A stretch of 64,000 nucleotides of DNA. It comes from Brevundimonas fontaquae. Its GTDB lineage: Bacteria > Pseudomonadota > Alphaproteobacteria > Caulobacterales > Caulobacteraceae. The notes under the pieces are model-generated. The model was not told the DNA's origin, searched no databases, and saw only the letters and a list, made by a program, of their open reading frames with translations. The stretch covers positions 1,426,001 to 1,490,000 of the forward strand of contig NZ_CP070968.1 of the NCBI RefSeq assembly GCF_017086445.1, given 5' to 3'. Positions 7,993-16,229 of this stretch are shown piece after piece (within the stretch, counting starts at the first letter, position 1; each line of letters begins with the position of its first letter). The translations under genes and the position numbers were made by a program.

Positions 7993-9438
7993 ATGTCCAT
8001 TCGTCTGCTGACCGCCAGCGCCGTCGCCCTGGGTCTGGTCGCCTTCGTCCCTGTGGCGAACGCCCAGGATGCGGCGACGGTGCAGCAGGCGATCGTCGTG
8101 CGCGACGCCGCGATGCGCTCCAACATCGCCATGGATTACGTCACCCAGCTGACGACGCGGTTCGGCGCGCGCCCCGCCGGCTCGCGTTCCGAGCAGCAGG
8201 CCGCCGCCTGGGCCGCCGACTATCTGCGCGCCAACGGCTTCCAGAACGTCCGCATCGAAGAGTTCCCGCTGGTCGGCTGGGAGCGGGGCGAAAGCTCGGC
8301 CGCCATCGTCGGCGACAACGCCCAGGCCTTGGTCGCTGCGGCGCTGGGCCACTCGCCGGCAACCCCGAGGGGCGGCGTCGAGGCGGAGGTCGTGCGCTTC
8401 TCCACCTTCGAAGACCTGCAGGCCGCGCCCGACGCCGCCGTGCGCGGCAAGATCGTCTATGTCGATCTGGGCCAGATGCACCCGATGCAGGACGGCTCCG
8501 GCTATGGTCCCCAGACCCGCGTGCGCGGCGCCGGCCCCGGCGTGGCGGCGGCCAAGGGCGCGGCGGCCTTCGTCATGCGCTCGGTGGGCTCTGACGAGGA
8601 CCGGATGCCCCACACCGGCACGACCCGCTATGTCGACGGCAAGCCGACCATCCCCGCCTTCGCCCTGGCCGCGCCCGACGCGGACCAAGTCAGCCGCCTG
8701 GTCGCCCTGGGCCAGCCGGTGCGCATGCGTCTGACCTCGACCGCCCGCACCTATCGCACCACCAGCCAGAACGTGATCGGCGATCTGCCGGGCGCGACCC
8801 GACCGGAAGAGATCATCGTCCTGGGCTCGCACATGGACAGCTGGGACCTGGGCACCGGCGCCATCGACGACGGGGCAGGGGGGGCGATCACGGTCGCCGC
8901 CGCCAAGGCCATCGCCGACAGCGGCCGTCGTCCGGCCCGCACCCTGCGCGTCATCTTCTATGGGTCGGAAGAGGTGGCCCAGCCGACCGCCCAGACCGGC
9001 AACGGCGGCGGCGTCTATGCGCGTGGCCAGGGCGCGGCGCTGGACAAGCACATCATCGCCGGCGAGAGCGATTTCGGCGCCGACCGCGTTTATGCCCTGC
9101 GCCTGCCCGCCGGCGCGCAAGGCTCGGACTTCCAGAAGGCCGCGACCCGCGTCCTCTATCCGATCGGCGTTCTGGCCTCGGATCGCGTCGAGACTGAGGG
9201 CGGCGTCGATGTCGGACCGATGGGTCCGCTGGGCGTGCCCTTCTTCGGCCTGGCCCAGGACGGGACCCGCTATTTCGACCTGCACCACACCGCCAACGAC
9301 ACGCTCGACAAGATCGATCCGGCCCAACTGAGCCAGAACGTCGCCGCCTGGGCCGGCCTGCTGTGGCTGATCGCCGATTCCGACGTGGACTTCCGGGCGA
9401 TGAAGCCCGCGACCACGCCGGCGACCCCGGCACGCTGA
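7993..9438 (+). CDS. Secreted M28 family metallopeptidase (carboxypeptidase Q-like)
   Basis: A 481-residue exported zinc peptidase. The signal peptide ends near VANAQ. A protease-associated insert precedes the catalytic core, which has the M28 metal motifs GSHMDSWDLGTGAIDDGAGG (His and Asp ligands, bridging Asp), FYGSEEVA (catalytic Glu pair), an ESDFGAD motif and a late metal His in LHHTANDT. This pattern fits the plasma glutamate carboxypeptidase (CPQ)-like branch, which cleaves small peptides in the periplasm or outside. Two other M28 enzymes occur at 44.2-47.6 kb. Confidence 0.9.
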   Translation: MSIRLLTASAVALGLVAFVPVANAQDAATVQQAIVVRDAAMRSNIAMDYVTQLTTRFGARPAGSRSEQQAAAWAADYLRANGFQNVRIEEFPLVGWERGESSAAIVGDNAQALVAAALGHSPATPRGGVEAEVVRFSTFEDLQAAPDAAVRGKIVYVDLGQMHPMQDGSGYGPQTRVRGAGPGVAAAKGAAAFVMRSVGSDEDRMPHTGTTRYVDGKPTIPAFALAAPDADQVSRLVALGQPVRMRLTSTARTYRTTSQNVIGDLPGATRPEEIIVLGSHMDSWDLGTGAIDDGAGGAITVAAAKAIADSGRRPARTLRVIFYGSEEVAQPTAQTGNGGGVYARGQGAALDKHIIAGESDFGADRVYALRLPAGAQGSDFQKAATRVLYPIGVLASDRVETEGGVDVGPMGPLGVPFFGLAQDGTRYFDLHHTANDTLDKIDPAQLSQNVAAWAGLLWLIADSDVDFRAMKPATTPATPAR

Positions 9439-9496
9439 CGACTTGGAGACCCGGACCGGTTCCGTCTATAGGAGCCGAACCGGGCCAGACCGGGCT

Positions 9497-9583
9497 GCGG
9501 GCGTGGCGAAACTGGTAGACGCAGCAGACTTAAAATCTGCCGGACGAAAGTCCTTGCCGGTTCAAGCCCGGCCGCCCGCACCA
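9497..9583 (+). tRNA. tRNA-Leu (anticodon UAA)
   Basis: An 87-base cloverleaf. The acceptor arm GCGGGCG pairs with CGCCCGC, followed by discriminator A and an encoded CCA end (9581-9583). The D-arm region contains TGGTAGACGC. The anticodon stem GCAGA/TCTGC encloses the loop CTTAAAA, giving anticodon TAA at 9531-9533. A long variable arm, as in class II tRNAs, and the T-loop GGTTCAAGCCC complete it. It decodes UUA, a rare codon in this GC-rich genome. It lies between the M28 peptidase and the convergent methyltransferase gene. Confidence 0.97.
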
Positions 9584-9616
9584 TTCTAGATCCATCAGGT
9601 CCAATCGAAGCGCCGA

Positions 9617-10246
9617 TCAGAACAGGCTGATCGGGAAGCCGATCAACCCCGACGATTGCAGGTGCTCGATGCCCTCCATGACGGGGATGGCGGCGAGGAA
9701 GACCAGGCCGTCGCGTAGGGTGCGGACGAAGAAGGCGGGACGGACGATCAGTTCGTCGGCGTCGCGCCAGCGGGCGGGATTGGGCAAGAAGCGCGGCGTA
9801 CGGGCGCAATAGGCGGCATAGGGCGCGCCGAAATGTTCGGCCAGCCAGGCCTCTTCGCGACCGACCGTGCGCAGGAAGACCAGGAAGGTCGCCACGGCGA
9901 AGATCGCGCCGATGGTCACGCTGCCGGTCTGGGCGCCGACGCCGAAGGCGCCGATGAAGCTGAAGACATACAGCGGGTTGCGCGTGATGGAATAGGGGCC
10001 GCGATCGACGATCTCGGCCTTCTTGCGTCCGCCGATGTAGAGCGAGCACCAAGCGCGGCCGACGATGGCGGAGATGATGGCAGCCAGGCCCAGGGCCTCG
10101 ACGCCCTCATGCCATTCGCCGTCGAGGGCGGCGACCGAGCGGACGCTTGCTGTCAGGACGACGAGGGCCAGCAGAACCAAGCCGGCGAACCATTTGCGAC
10201 GGCGCTGAACGACGTCGAGCGACAGGGCGGGGGGAACAGGGCTCAT
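9617..10246 (-). CDS. Isoprenylcysteine/phospholipid methyltransferase-like membrane protein
   Basis: A 209-residue integral membrane protein with about four or five hydrophobic helices. It carries the ICMT/PEMT family signature: IVDRGPYSITRNPLYVFSFIGAFG (the RNP-Y motif) and EEAWLAEHFGAPYAAYCARTPRFLP near the SAM site. Members methylate isoprenylcysteine, phosphatidylethanolamine or other membrane substrates; the substrate here is unknown. It is the last gene of a minus-strand run starting at 14466 and begins 11 bases after the TPR gene ends, so it may supply a methylation step in that pathway. Confidence 0.85.
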   Translation of the reverse strand: MSPVPPALSLDVVQRRRKWFAGLVLLALVVLTASVRSVAALDGEWHEGVEALGLAAIISAIVGRAWCSLYIGGRKKAEIVDRGPYSITRNPLYVFSFIGAFGVGAQTGSVTIGAIFAVATFLVFLRTVGREEAWLAEHFGAPYAAYCARTPRFLPNPARWRDADELIVRPAFFVRTLRDGLVFLAAIPVMEGIEHLQSSGLIGFPISLF

Positions 10247-10257
10247 GACGGGTCTGT

Positions 10258-10905
10258 TCAGTGATGCTGCTGGGCGCGGACAAGCAGGGCGCGGGCCTCG
10301 GCCTTGCGACCGCGGTCGGCGACGGCGCGACCGGGACGGGCGGGGGCGTCGATGGCCTTTTGCAGATAGCGGGCGGCGCCGTTCCAGTCGTGTTCACGCA
10401 CCAGCAGATCGCCCATGAAGAAGTTGGCGTCAACGTCGTTGGGCGCCATGGCCAGACCGCGCTGGAGGTAGTCGCGGGCGCGCTGACGGTTGCCGAAACC
10501 GATCGGGGCGCCCGGCACCTGGGCGTAGAGCGAACCGAGGCTGACATAGACCGAGCCGTTCAGCGCGCGCGGGTTGATCCGCTCGGCCTGTTCCAGTTCG
10601 TTGCGCGCCTCACGCACGAGGCCCAGGGCGCCGATGCCGCCCTTCAATCCCGCTTCCGAAGCGGTGATGATGGCGTCCCAGACCAGAGGTTCGGCGCGGT
10701 TGGGGCATTGGGCCACGACGGCGTCGGCCTGGGTGTTCAGCCGCGCCATTTCCGCCATTCGAACACCTTGCGGAACGTCGAAGTTCACATGGTCCCACGA
10801 CTGCTGGAGACCGCGCGCGCGGTCGTCACAGGCGTCGGCATGGGCGACGGAGGCGACCGTCAGGGGGGCGGCCATCAGGGCCAGGGCGAACAGGGCGGTC
10901 TTCAT
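10258..10905 (-). CDS. Periplasmic tetratricopeptide-repeat protein
   Basis: A 215-residue protein with a signal peptide (cleavage near AHA) and a helical repeat body. The segments ARNELEQAERINPRALNGSVYVSLGSLY, ARDYLQRGLAMAPNDVDANFFMGDLL and GAARYLQKAIDAPARP fit TPR helices. Two cysteines flank the N-terminal helical part (DACDDR and AQCPNR). TPR proteins act as protein-binding scaffolds, and no enzymatic role is visible. It lies between the SDR gene (25 bases upstream) and the methyltransferase gene (11 bases downstream) and is probably in the same transcript. Confidence 0.75.
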   Translation of the reverse strand: MKTALFALALMAAPLTVASVAHADACDDRARGLQQSWDHVNFDVPQGVRMAEMARLNTQADAVVAQCPNRAEPLVWDAIITASEAGLKGGIGALGLVREARNELEQAERINPRALNGSVYVSLGSLYAQVPGAPIGFGNRQRARDYLQRGLAMAPNDVDANFFMGDLLVREHDWNGAARYLQKAIDAPARPGRAVADRGRKAEARALLVRAQQHH

Positions 10906-10930
10906 GGCGTGTCTCTCCTTTTTCTGTGAT

Positions 10931-11683
10931 TCAGCCGGCGAACAGGGCGCGGGCCTTCAGGTCGTTCGATTTCAGGGCCCCGTCGATCAGGCTGGGCGCC
11001 AAGGCGTTGAGGCGGACGAACAGGCTTTCGGGGAAGCCGAGGTAGACGTCGCGCCGATCGCTGCGGATGGCGGCGACGATGCGGTCGGCGATCGGGTCCG
11101 GATCGTCCACGGCCATGCCCGTCAGGCGCGCATATTCATCGACCTTGGCGGAGTTGAACGGCGTAGCTACTGCGCGGGGCGCGACATAGGTTACGCCGAC
11201 GCCCGTACCGGCCAATTCGCGGCGCAGCGATTGGCTGAGCGCCCGCATCCCGGCCTTAGCGCTGGAATAGCTGGCGAAGTGGGCGAAGTTGATCGAGCCG
11301 AAAATGGAGCCGACGTTGGCGATCTGGCCGTGTCTGCGCGCCTTCATGCCGGGCAGGACGGCCTGGGCCAGACGCGCCGGCGCGACCAGATTGACCATAT
11401 AGGTCGCCAGCAGATGCTCGGGCGTCTGCTGTTCCAGCGGGCCGAAATGCTGGATGCCGGCGATATTGATCAGAATGTCCCAGGCGCGGCCGCCGGCCTG
11501 TTCAGCGACCCTGTCGAGGCCCTGCGGGGTCGATAGATCGCCCACCAAGGTGTGATGGCCCGTCACCGGCGCACGGGCGACGATCGTGACCCGACCGCCC
11601 TCGCGCTCGATCCGCTCGACTACACGACGCCCCAAGGCGCCGGAGCCGCCGGTGACCAGGATGTTGCGATCCTCAAACTGCAT
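10931..11683 (-). CDS. Short-chain dehydrogenase/reductase (pathway gene)
   Basis: A 250-residue classical SDR. The NAD(P)-binding motif is TGGSGALG near the N-terminus; NIAGIQHFG corresponds to the NNAG motif; the catalytic Ser and the Tyr-x3-Lys are in GSIFGSINFAHFASYSSAKAG. The product is a soluble oxidoreductase for a hydroxyl or carbonyl substrate that sequence alone does not reveal. Its start overlaps the end of the diiron-protein gene by 11 bases, a strong sign of coupling and of a shared pathway. Confidence 0.9.
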   Translation of the reverse strand: MQFEDRNILVTGGSGALGRRVVERIEREGGRVTIVARAPVTGHHTLVGDLSTPQGLDRVAEQAGGRAWDILINIAGIQHFGPLEQQTPEHLLATYMVNLVAPARLAQAVLPGMKARRHGQIANVGSIFGSINFAHFASYSSAKAGMRALSQSLRRELAGTGVGVTYVAPRAVATPFNSAKVDEYARLTGMAVDDPDPIADRIVAAIRSDRRDVYLGFPESLFVRLNALAPSLIDGALKSNDLKARALFAG

Positions 11684-12350
11684 CGACCGTCTCCCGCGCT
11701 GCGATGTGGGGGATGGAGGCGAAGACCCCGCCGAACAGGCCGAACATCACCTTGGCCATGTGGACGATGGCGGCGCGGTCGTCGGCGTCCGACACTCCGT
11801 CCAGCAGTTGCTTGAGGAACAGGATGTGGTCCTGATCCAGAGCCCCGTGAGAGATCAGATAGGTGAAGGCGGCGGGCGGCAGGCCGAGGCTCTGTTGCAC
11901 GGCCTCGGCGCCGACGCTGGCCAGCTGGATGCTGGTGCCTTCCAGCACATAGACCATGCCGAAGAAGGCCATCGGATTGACGCGCTGAATGGTGTCATAG
12001 GCATAGGCCACCATCATTTCGGTCGCGACGTTCGGGCCGTTATGCACGGTCTGATCGGGGTCGCCGCCGGCGGCGCGGATGTCGTTCAGGATCCACTGCT
12101 CGTGGCCGGTTTCCTCGGCGATATAGTCGTCGAGCGCGGCCTTGAAGACGGCGTGGTCATCGTCCAGCCGCGCCCGGGCGGCCTGCATCAACGGCACGGT
12201 GTGACGGACGTGGTGATAGGCTTGGGCCAGATAGGCGACGTAGGCGTCGCGACTGATGCGGCCGGCCAGACCGTCCCTGATCTGGGGGATGGCGGCGAAG
12301 GCGGCCCGCTCGGTTGCGGTCGCGGCGACCAGGGTTTCAAAAAACGACAT
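11673..12350 (-). CDS. Haem-oxygenase-like diiron protein (TenA/PqqC-like, 'iron-containing redox enzyme')
   Basis: A 225-residue all-helical protein of the TenA/PqqC/haem-oxygenase fold. Candidate iron ligands are spaced as in haem-oxygenase-like diiron oxidases: His residues at 46-50 (AYHHVRH), Glu79/80 and His83 in EETGH, Glu137 in VLEGTS, and His168, Asp172 and His175 in HGALDQDH. Relatives such as UndA perform oxidative C-C or N-oxidation chemistry on small amino or fatty acids. The conserved carboxylates argue for a metal-dependent oxygenase rather than a thiaminase. The ATG at 12350 is 8 bases after the ligase stop; upstream in-frame extensions are unconserved-looking. Confidence 0.8.
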   Translation of the reverse strand: MSFFETLVAATATERAAFAAIPQIRDGLAGRISRDAYVAYLAQAYHHVRHTVPLMQAARARLDDDHAVFKAALDDYIAEETGHEQWILNDIRAAGGDPDQTVHNGPNVATEMMVAYAYDTIQRVNPMAFFGMVYVLEGTSIQLASVGAEAVQQSLGLPPAAFTYLISHGALDQDHILFLKQLLDGVSDADDRAAIVHMAKVMFGLFGGVFASIPHIAARETVDAV

Positions 12351-12358
12351 GCGAACTC

Positions 12359-13783
12359 TCAGGCGGCTTGCGAGGGGGAGGGGGCGTAGGTGCGCAGCAG
12401 GGTCTCGCGACGCGGACGACCGTTGGCGGTGACCTGACCAGCGGCGGGATCGAAGGGCGGCACTAGACGCCAGTCGCCGATGCGGGCGTAGTCGGGCAGG
12501 CGGGCGTTGGCGCGCGCGACGGCGGCCTGGATCTGGGCCGGTTCGGCGCCGGGCATCGCCACGATCAGGGCCGACAACGCCGCCTGCGCCTCGCCCATCG
12601 CCATGGCCTGAAGGATATGGGGCTCGGCCAGAAGCTCGCTCTCGACCCATTCAGGTGCGACGTTGCGCCCGAAGGCGGTGATCAGGGTGTTGGCCTTGCG
12701 GCCTTCGATGCTGAGCCGTCCATCGGCGTCGAAGCGGCCGATGTCGCCTGTGTGCAGGCGCTCCGGCGCGGGCGCCTGGCCGACGTAGCCGAGGAAGGGG
12801 TGGGGCGAGACCAAGATTTCGCCGTCGTCGGCCAGATGGACATCAAGGTGAGGCAGAGGCCGGCCGACCGTACCGGGGCGGGCGTCGTCCGGGCTGTTGA
12901 GCGCCACGACCGAGGCGCATTCGCTGAGGCCATAGCCCTCGACCACGGGCAGGCCGGCGTTGGCGGCGGCCTCCAGCAGGGCCGGGGACACCCGGGCGCC
13001 GCCGACCGCGATCATCTCCAAGCGATGATCCAGCCGCATCGCGCTCTGGGCGGCGATTAGGCCGCGCAGCAGTTCCGGAACCAGGATCAAGGTCGTGGCG
13101 CCGGTCTGGACGACGGTGGTCAGCAGGCGCGCAAAGTCGGGGCGGAAAGCCTCGCCCATGCCGGCTTCGGTCAGGCTGGCGGCATGATAGCGGCCGCCGG
13201 CCAGAAGCGTCGCATAGAGGCCGGCGACATTCTCCAGCAGCACGGCCAAGGGCAGCACGGGCAGATGCAGCCCGGCGCGATCGCGGCCCAGGACCTGGAC
13301 CAGAGAGGCGGCGACCGCCTCCATCTGATCCTGCGACAGGCAGACGCCTTTGGGCGCGCCGGTCGAGCCGGAGGTGTAGGTGATCTTGGCCGTGCCGGGA
13401 TGCAGATCGCGCACCGCCAGCCCTGTCGGCGTCAACCGGATCGGCGCATCGCCTGCCGTCAGCTCGCCCGGAACGCCCGGCGTGATCAGCAGCCCCGCGC
13501 CAGCATCGGCCAGGGCGTGATCGCGTTGAGCGGCCGTGAAGAAGGGCGGGATCGGCACGCTCGGCCGCTGGGCGAGGATCAACGCCAGATCGACGACGAC
13601 CCAGGCCGGCCCATTATCGAGCAGGACCCCGACCGGAGACCGGTCGTCGGCCAGGGCAGCCGCCAGTTGACCGACCTGCGCCAGAAGTTCGGCCGCGGTC
13701 AGCGAACCTTCGGCCCACTGGATCACCACATCATCAGGCGTGGTGCGGGCGCGACGCGACAGGGCGTCCAGAACGGCGCTCAT
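12359..13783 (-). CDS. AMP-dependent acyl/aryl-acid ligase, short, Arg at the usual A10 lysine
   Basis: A 474-residue adenylate-forming enzyme. The phosphate loop YTSGSTGAPKG is at about 136-146, EGYGLSE at 282-288, the TGD motif at 345-347 and the hinge FGRNVAPEWVE at 371-381. It would activate a carboxylic acid with ATP and perhaps transfer it to CoA or directly to a partner. It is shorter than most acyl-CoA synthetases (500-560). At the A10 site, usually a catalytic Lys in P-T-x-x-GK, it reads TANGRPRR, with Arg456. The start overlaps the haemolysin-like stop by 4 bases (ATGA type), so the two are tightly coupled. Confidence 0.88.
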   Translation of the reverse strand: MSAVLDALSRRARTTPDDVVIQWAEGSLTAAELLAQVGQLAAALADDRSPVGVLLDNGPAWVVVDLALILAQRPSVPIPPFFTAAQRDHALADAGAGLLITPGVPGELTAGDAPIRLTPTGLAVRDLHPGTAKITYTSGSTGAPKGVCLSQDQMEAVAASLVQVLGRDRAGLHLPVLPLAVLLENVAGLYATLLAGGRYHAASLTEAGMGEAFRPDFARLLTTVVQTGATTLILVPELLRGLIAAQSAMRLDHRLEMIAVGGARVSPALLEAAANAGLPVVEGYGLSECASVVALNSPDDARPGTVGRPLPHLDVHLADDGEILVSPHPFLGYVGQAPAPERLHTGDIGRFDADGRLSIEGRKANTLITAFGRNVAPEWVESELLAEPHILQAMAMGEAQAALSALIVAMPGAEPAQIQAAVARANARLPDYARIGDWRLVPPFDPAAGQVTANGRPRRETLLRTYAPSPSQAA

Positions 13784-14466
13784 GAGCGATCCTCGTAGTG
13801 CAGGCGGGTGCGGACAGCCCGTCCGACCGGCGCTGTTTCGGAGAAGTGATCCAGCGGCGCGGTCGCCGCGTCGATCGAGCCGGCCAGCACCACCGGATCG
13901 GTCTGATAGTAGGCGCCCCAGCTGCCGCCGCCGTCGTCGAGGCGGCGCGGATCGGCGCGCGCAAGTTGAAGCGCGCCCAGACCGGCCTTGTGGAAGATGC
14001 GGCGCAGTTCGTCGGTCGCGGTGGCGACGGCGAATCTGAGACCTTCGGACTGCAGATGATGGGCCATGGCGGCGAACAGGAAGACGGTGGCGCCCTGTCC
14101 GCTGGAGGCCAAGCTGCCGATCTCGACCACCTGCGTGCGGTCGATGACGGCGCCGATGGCCTGGCTCAGCACCGTTTCGACGGAGCCGTCCAGATATTGC
14201 TCCAGATACAGGGACGCCTCGGCAGCGTGTCGAAAGCCGACGGCGGCGTAGATGACGCCCGCCTCGTCCTGAACGCTCATCAGGGTCGGGAAATGGGCCT
14301 GGACCTGGCCGCCATAGGCCTCGGCATAGGCCGCCTCGATGAACTGCTCCACGCGGCGACGTTCGCCTCGGCACGGATCGTCGAACCGGATGATGCGCGA
14401 CGACAGCGTGCGGCGCGCGCGCGCGCGAACCGGATCGGCGTCTTCGGGCAGGCGGACTGGAAACAT
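13780..14466 (-). CDS. Thermostable-haemolysin family protein (GNAT/acyl-HSL-synthase-like)
   Basis: A 228-residue protein that I recognise as the thermostable haemolysin (delta-VPH) Pfam family. Typical features are FIEAAYAEAYGGQVQAHFPTLM near residues 42-63, VIYAAVGFRHAAEASLYLEQYLDG near 71-94, and EIGSLASSGQGATVFLFAAMA. The layout recalls GNAT/LuxI-type acyltransferases more than a pore-forming toxin, so 'haemolysin' is probably a misleading historical name; that view is inference. It is the first gene of the cassette and directly overlaps the acyl ligase gene. An upstream start (14526) is possible but adds 20 atypical residues. Confidence 0.8.
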   Translation of the reverse strand: MFPVRLPEDADPVRARARRTLSSRIIRFDDPCRGERRRVEQFIEAAYAEAYGGQVQAHFPTLMSVQDEAGVIYAAVGFRHAAEASLYLEQYLDGSVETVLSQAIGAVIDRTQVVEIGSLASSGQGATVFLFAAMAHHLQSEGLRFAVATATDELRRIFHKAGLGALQLARADPRRLDDGGGSWGAYYQTDPVVLAGSIDAATAPLDHFSETAPVGRAVRTRLHYEDRS

Positions 14467-14587
14467 GCGGGCCTCGGGCCAGGGGGACTTCGGGCCAGAG
14501 ACGACGCGGTGCGGCGACCCCCACAAAAAATCTTTCGCGGTCGCAATCGCGGTTGCCGCAGAGGGCGCAGCAACCCACGATGGGATC

Positions 14588-15151
14588 GTGAACGCCTCTT
14601 TCGGTCCCCCTCAGCACGACCCGAGCCGACCGGCGCGGCAAGGCCTGGCGGAGGCGTGGCTGGAGAGCCGCCCGGCCCTGGTGCGCTTCCTGACGGCGCG
14701 TACGGGATCGTCGGCTGCGGCCGAAGATCTGACGCAGGACGTCTGGGTGCGGCTGCAATCCATGACCGAGGAGGCCGCCGCCGAGGTCCGCCACCCGCAA
14801 GCCTTCCTTTATCGGATCGCCGCCAATCTGGCCCTGGATGCTTCCAAGGCGCAGCGTCGCGCCGGCGCGCGCGATCTCGAATGGCGACGCGCTTCCGCTA
14901 TCGACGATGCGGCCGAAGTCCAGGATGCGCCGTCGGCCGAGGACGCCGTCTGGGCCAAGCTGAAATTGGAAAAGGTGGTCGCCGCGATCGACCGGATGCC
15001 GCCCAAGGCCGCCGAGGCCTTCCGCCTGCACAAGATGGCCGGGCTCAACCAGGCCGAGGTCGCCGAACGGATGGGGGTCTCGCGCAGCGCGGTCGAAAAA
15101 TACGTTTCCGCCTCGCTGAAGGAACTGCTGCTGCGGGTCGGTTGGCCATGA
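14588..15151 (+). CDS. FecI-type ECF sigma factor
   Basis: A 187-residue ECF sigma factor with region 2 (SRPALVRFLTARTGSSAAAEDLTQDVWVRL, the core-binding and -10 part) and region 4 (VVAAIDRMPPKAAEAFRLHKMAGLNQAEVAERMGVSRSAVEKYVSASLKEL, an HTH recognising the -35). The GTG start is chosen because it gives the normal FecI length; the open frame extends upstream into the divergent haemolysin-like gene. It is followed 85 bases later by FecR and then the TonB receptor, forming a cell-surface signalling trio. Confidence 0.92.
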   Translation: MNASFGPPQHDPSRPARQGLAEAWLESRPALVRFLTARTGSSAAAEDLTQDVWVRLQSMTEEAAAEVRHPQAFLYRIAANLALDASKAQRRAGARDLEWRRASAIDDAAEVQDAPSAEDAVWAKLKLEKVVAAIDRMPPKAAEAFRLHKMAGLNQAEVAERMGVSRSAVEKYVSASLKELLLRVGWP

Positions 15152-15236
15152 CGACCGGATTTCGCCATTTTTCATTGAGGATGCGGCGCGACCGCGTCGT
15201 CTCTCCCCCAAAGCCCGCTCGGGCCCGGACCGGATC

Positions 15237-16208
15237 ATGACCCAGGACGCCGCCATCAAGGACGAGGAGATCGCCGCCCAGGCCGCCGCCTGGGTCGTGC
15301 GTCTGCGCGCCGATGACGTAGCGATCGCGGACATCGACGCGGCGACGGCCTGGCTCGATCAAGACCCGGCCCATCGGCTCGCCTTTGACGAGGCCGAGGG
15401 GCTTTGGGCGGCGTCGAACGACCTGTCCGACGTTCAGCCGGCGTCGGTCATCGACCTGTCCGCGCACCGCGAGCGGCGCAAGGGCCTGGGGCGGCGATGG
15501 ATGGTGGCGGCCCCGGCGATGGCTGCGGCCCTCGCCGCAGCGATCTTCCTGGGTCCGATGCTGCAAACCGCGCCGACCGTGATCTACAGCACCGCGCCCG
15601 GCGAAACGCGGACGGTGACGCTGGACGACGGATCGCGGCTTCAGATCAACGGCGGCTCGACCCTGTCGGTGAAGATGGAGCGGGGACGGCGTCTGGTGCA
15701 TATGGGGCAGGCCGAGGCGACCTTCAACGTCGCGCATGACGCCGGCCGACCCTTCCTGATCGATGTCGGCGAAAGCCAGGTGCGCGTGGTCGGCACGGCC
15801 TTCAACATCCGCAGATCCGCCGATGACACCCAGGTGGCGGTGCTGCGGGGCGTCGTCGAGGTCAGCGACCTGAACCAGCCCGCGCGGCGGGTGCGTCTTA
15901 CGGTCGGTCAGTCGGTCCAACGCGACGACGCCGACGACCGGATGACCGTGGCTCCCGTCGATGTCCGCACCGCCGCCGCCTGGACCCAGGGCCGACGGGC
16001 CTATGACGATCGACCGCTGCGCGAGATCGCCGCCGACCTCAGCCGCGCCTTCGCTACGCCGGTGACCGTGGCGCCGAATGCGGCGAACCTGCGCTTCTCC
16101 GGCACGCTGGTGCTTGATGACGAAGCGGCTGTGATCGGCCGGCTGGAACGGTTCCTGCCGATCAAGGCCACTCGCGGGCCGCAAGGGGTTCGTCTAGAAC
16201 GGCGCTGA
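15237..16208 (+). CDS. FecR family anti-sigma/transducer protein
   Basis: A 323-residue inner-membrane protein. The cytoplasmic N-terminus has the DUF4880 motif (AAAWVVRLRADDVAIADIDAATAWLDQDPAHRLAFDEAEGLW), which holds the sigma factor. One transmembrane helix (about residues 86-105) follows. The periplasmic FecR domain has TAPGETRTVTLDDGSRLQINGGSTLSV, and the C-terminal DUF4974/STN-like part has PLREIAADLSRAF. It relays receptor occupancy to the FecI-type sigma encoded just upstream. Confidence 0.94.
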   Translation: MTQDAAIKDEEIAAQAAAWVVRLRADDVAIADIDAATAWLDQDPAHRLAFDEAEGLWAASNDLSDVQPASVIDLSAHRERRKGLGRRWMVAAPAMAAALAAAIFLGPMLQTAPTVIYSTAPGETRTVTLDDGSRLQINGGSTLSVKMERGRRLVHMGQAEATFNVAHDAGRPFLIDVGESQVRVVGTAFNIRRSADDTQVAVLRGVVEVSDLNQPARRVRLTVGQSVQRDDADDRMTVAPVDVRTAAAWTQGRRAYDDRPLREIAADLSRAFATPVTVAPNAANLRFSGTLVLDDEAAVIGRLERFLPIKATRGPQGVRLERR

Positions 16209-16229
16209 ACCTGCTTCGGACGTCGCCTT

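Noticed and set aside
13780..14466. A true pore-forming haemolysin toxin
   Set aside because: There is no signal peptide or hydrophobic pore segment; the layout is GNAT/acyltransferase-like and the context is metabolic.
14339..14587. Upstream extension of the FecI-type sigma
   Set aside because: It overlaps the divergent haemolysin-like gene and the residues have no sigma similarity; the GTG at 14588 gives the family length.
12359..15334. A single open frame of 991 codons on the minus strand
   Set aside because: Only the part encoding the AMP ligase (to 13783) has family motifs. The rest is GC-driven openness overlapping the haemolysin-like gene and the plus-strand sigma gene.
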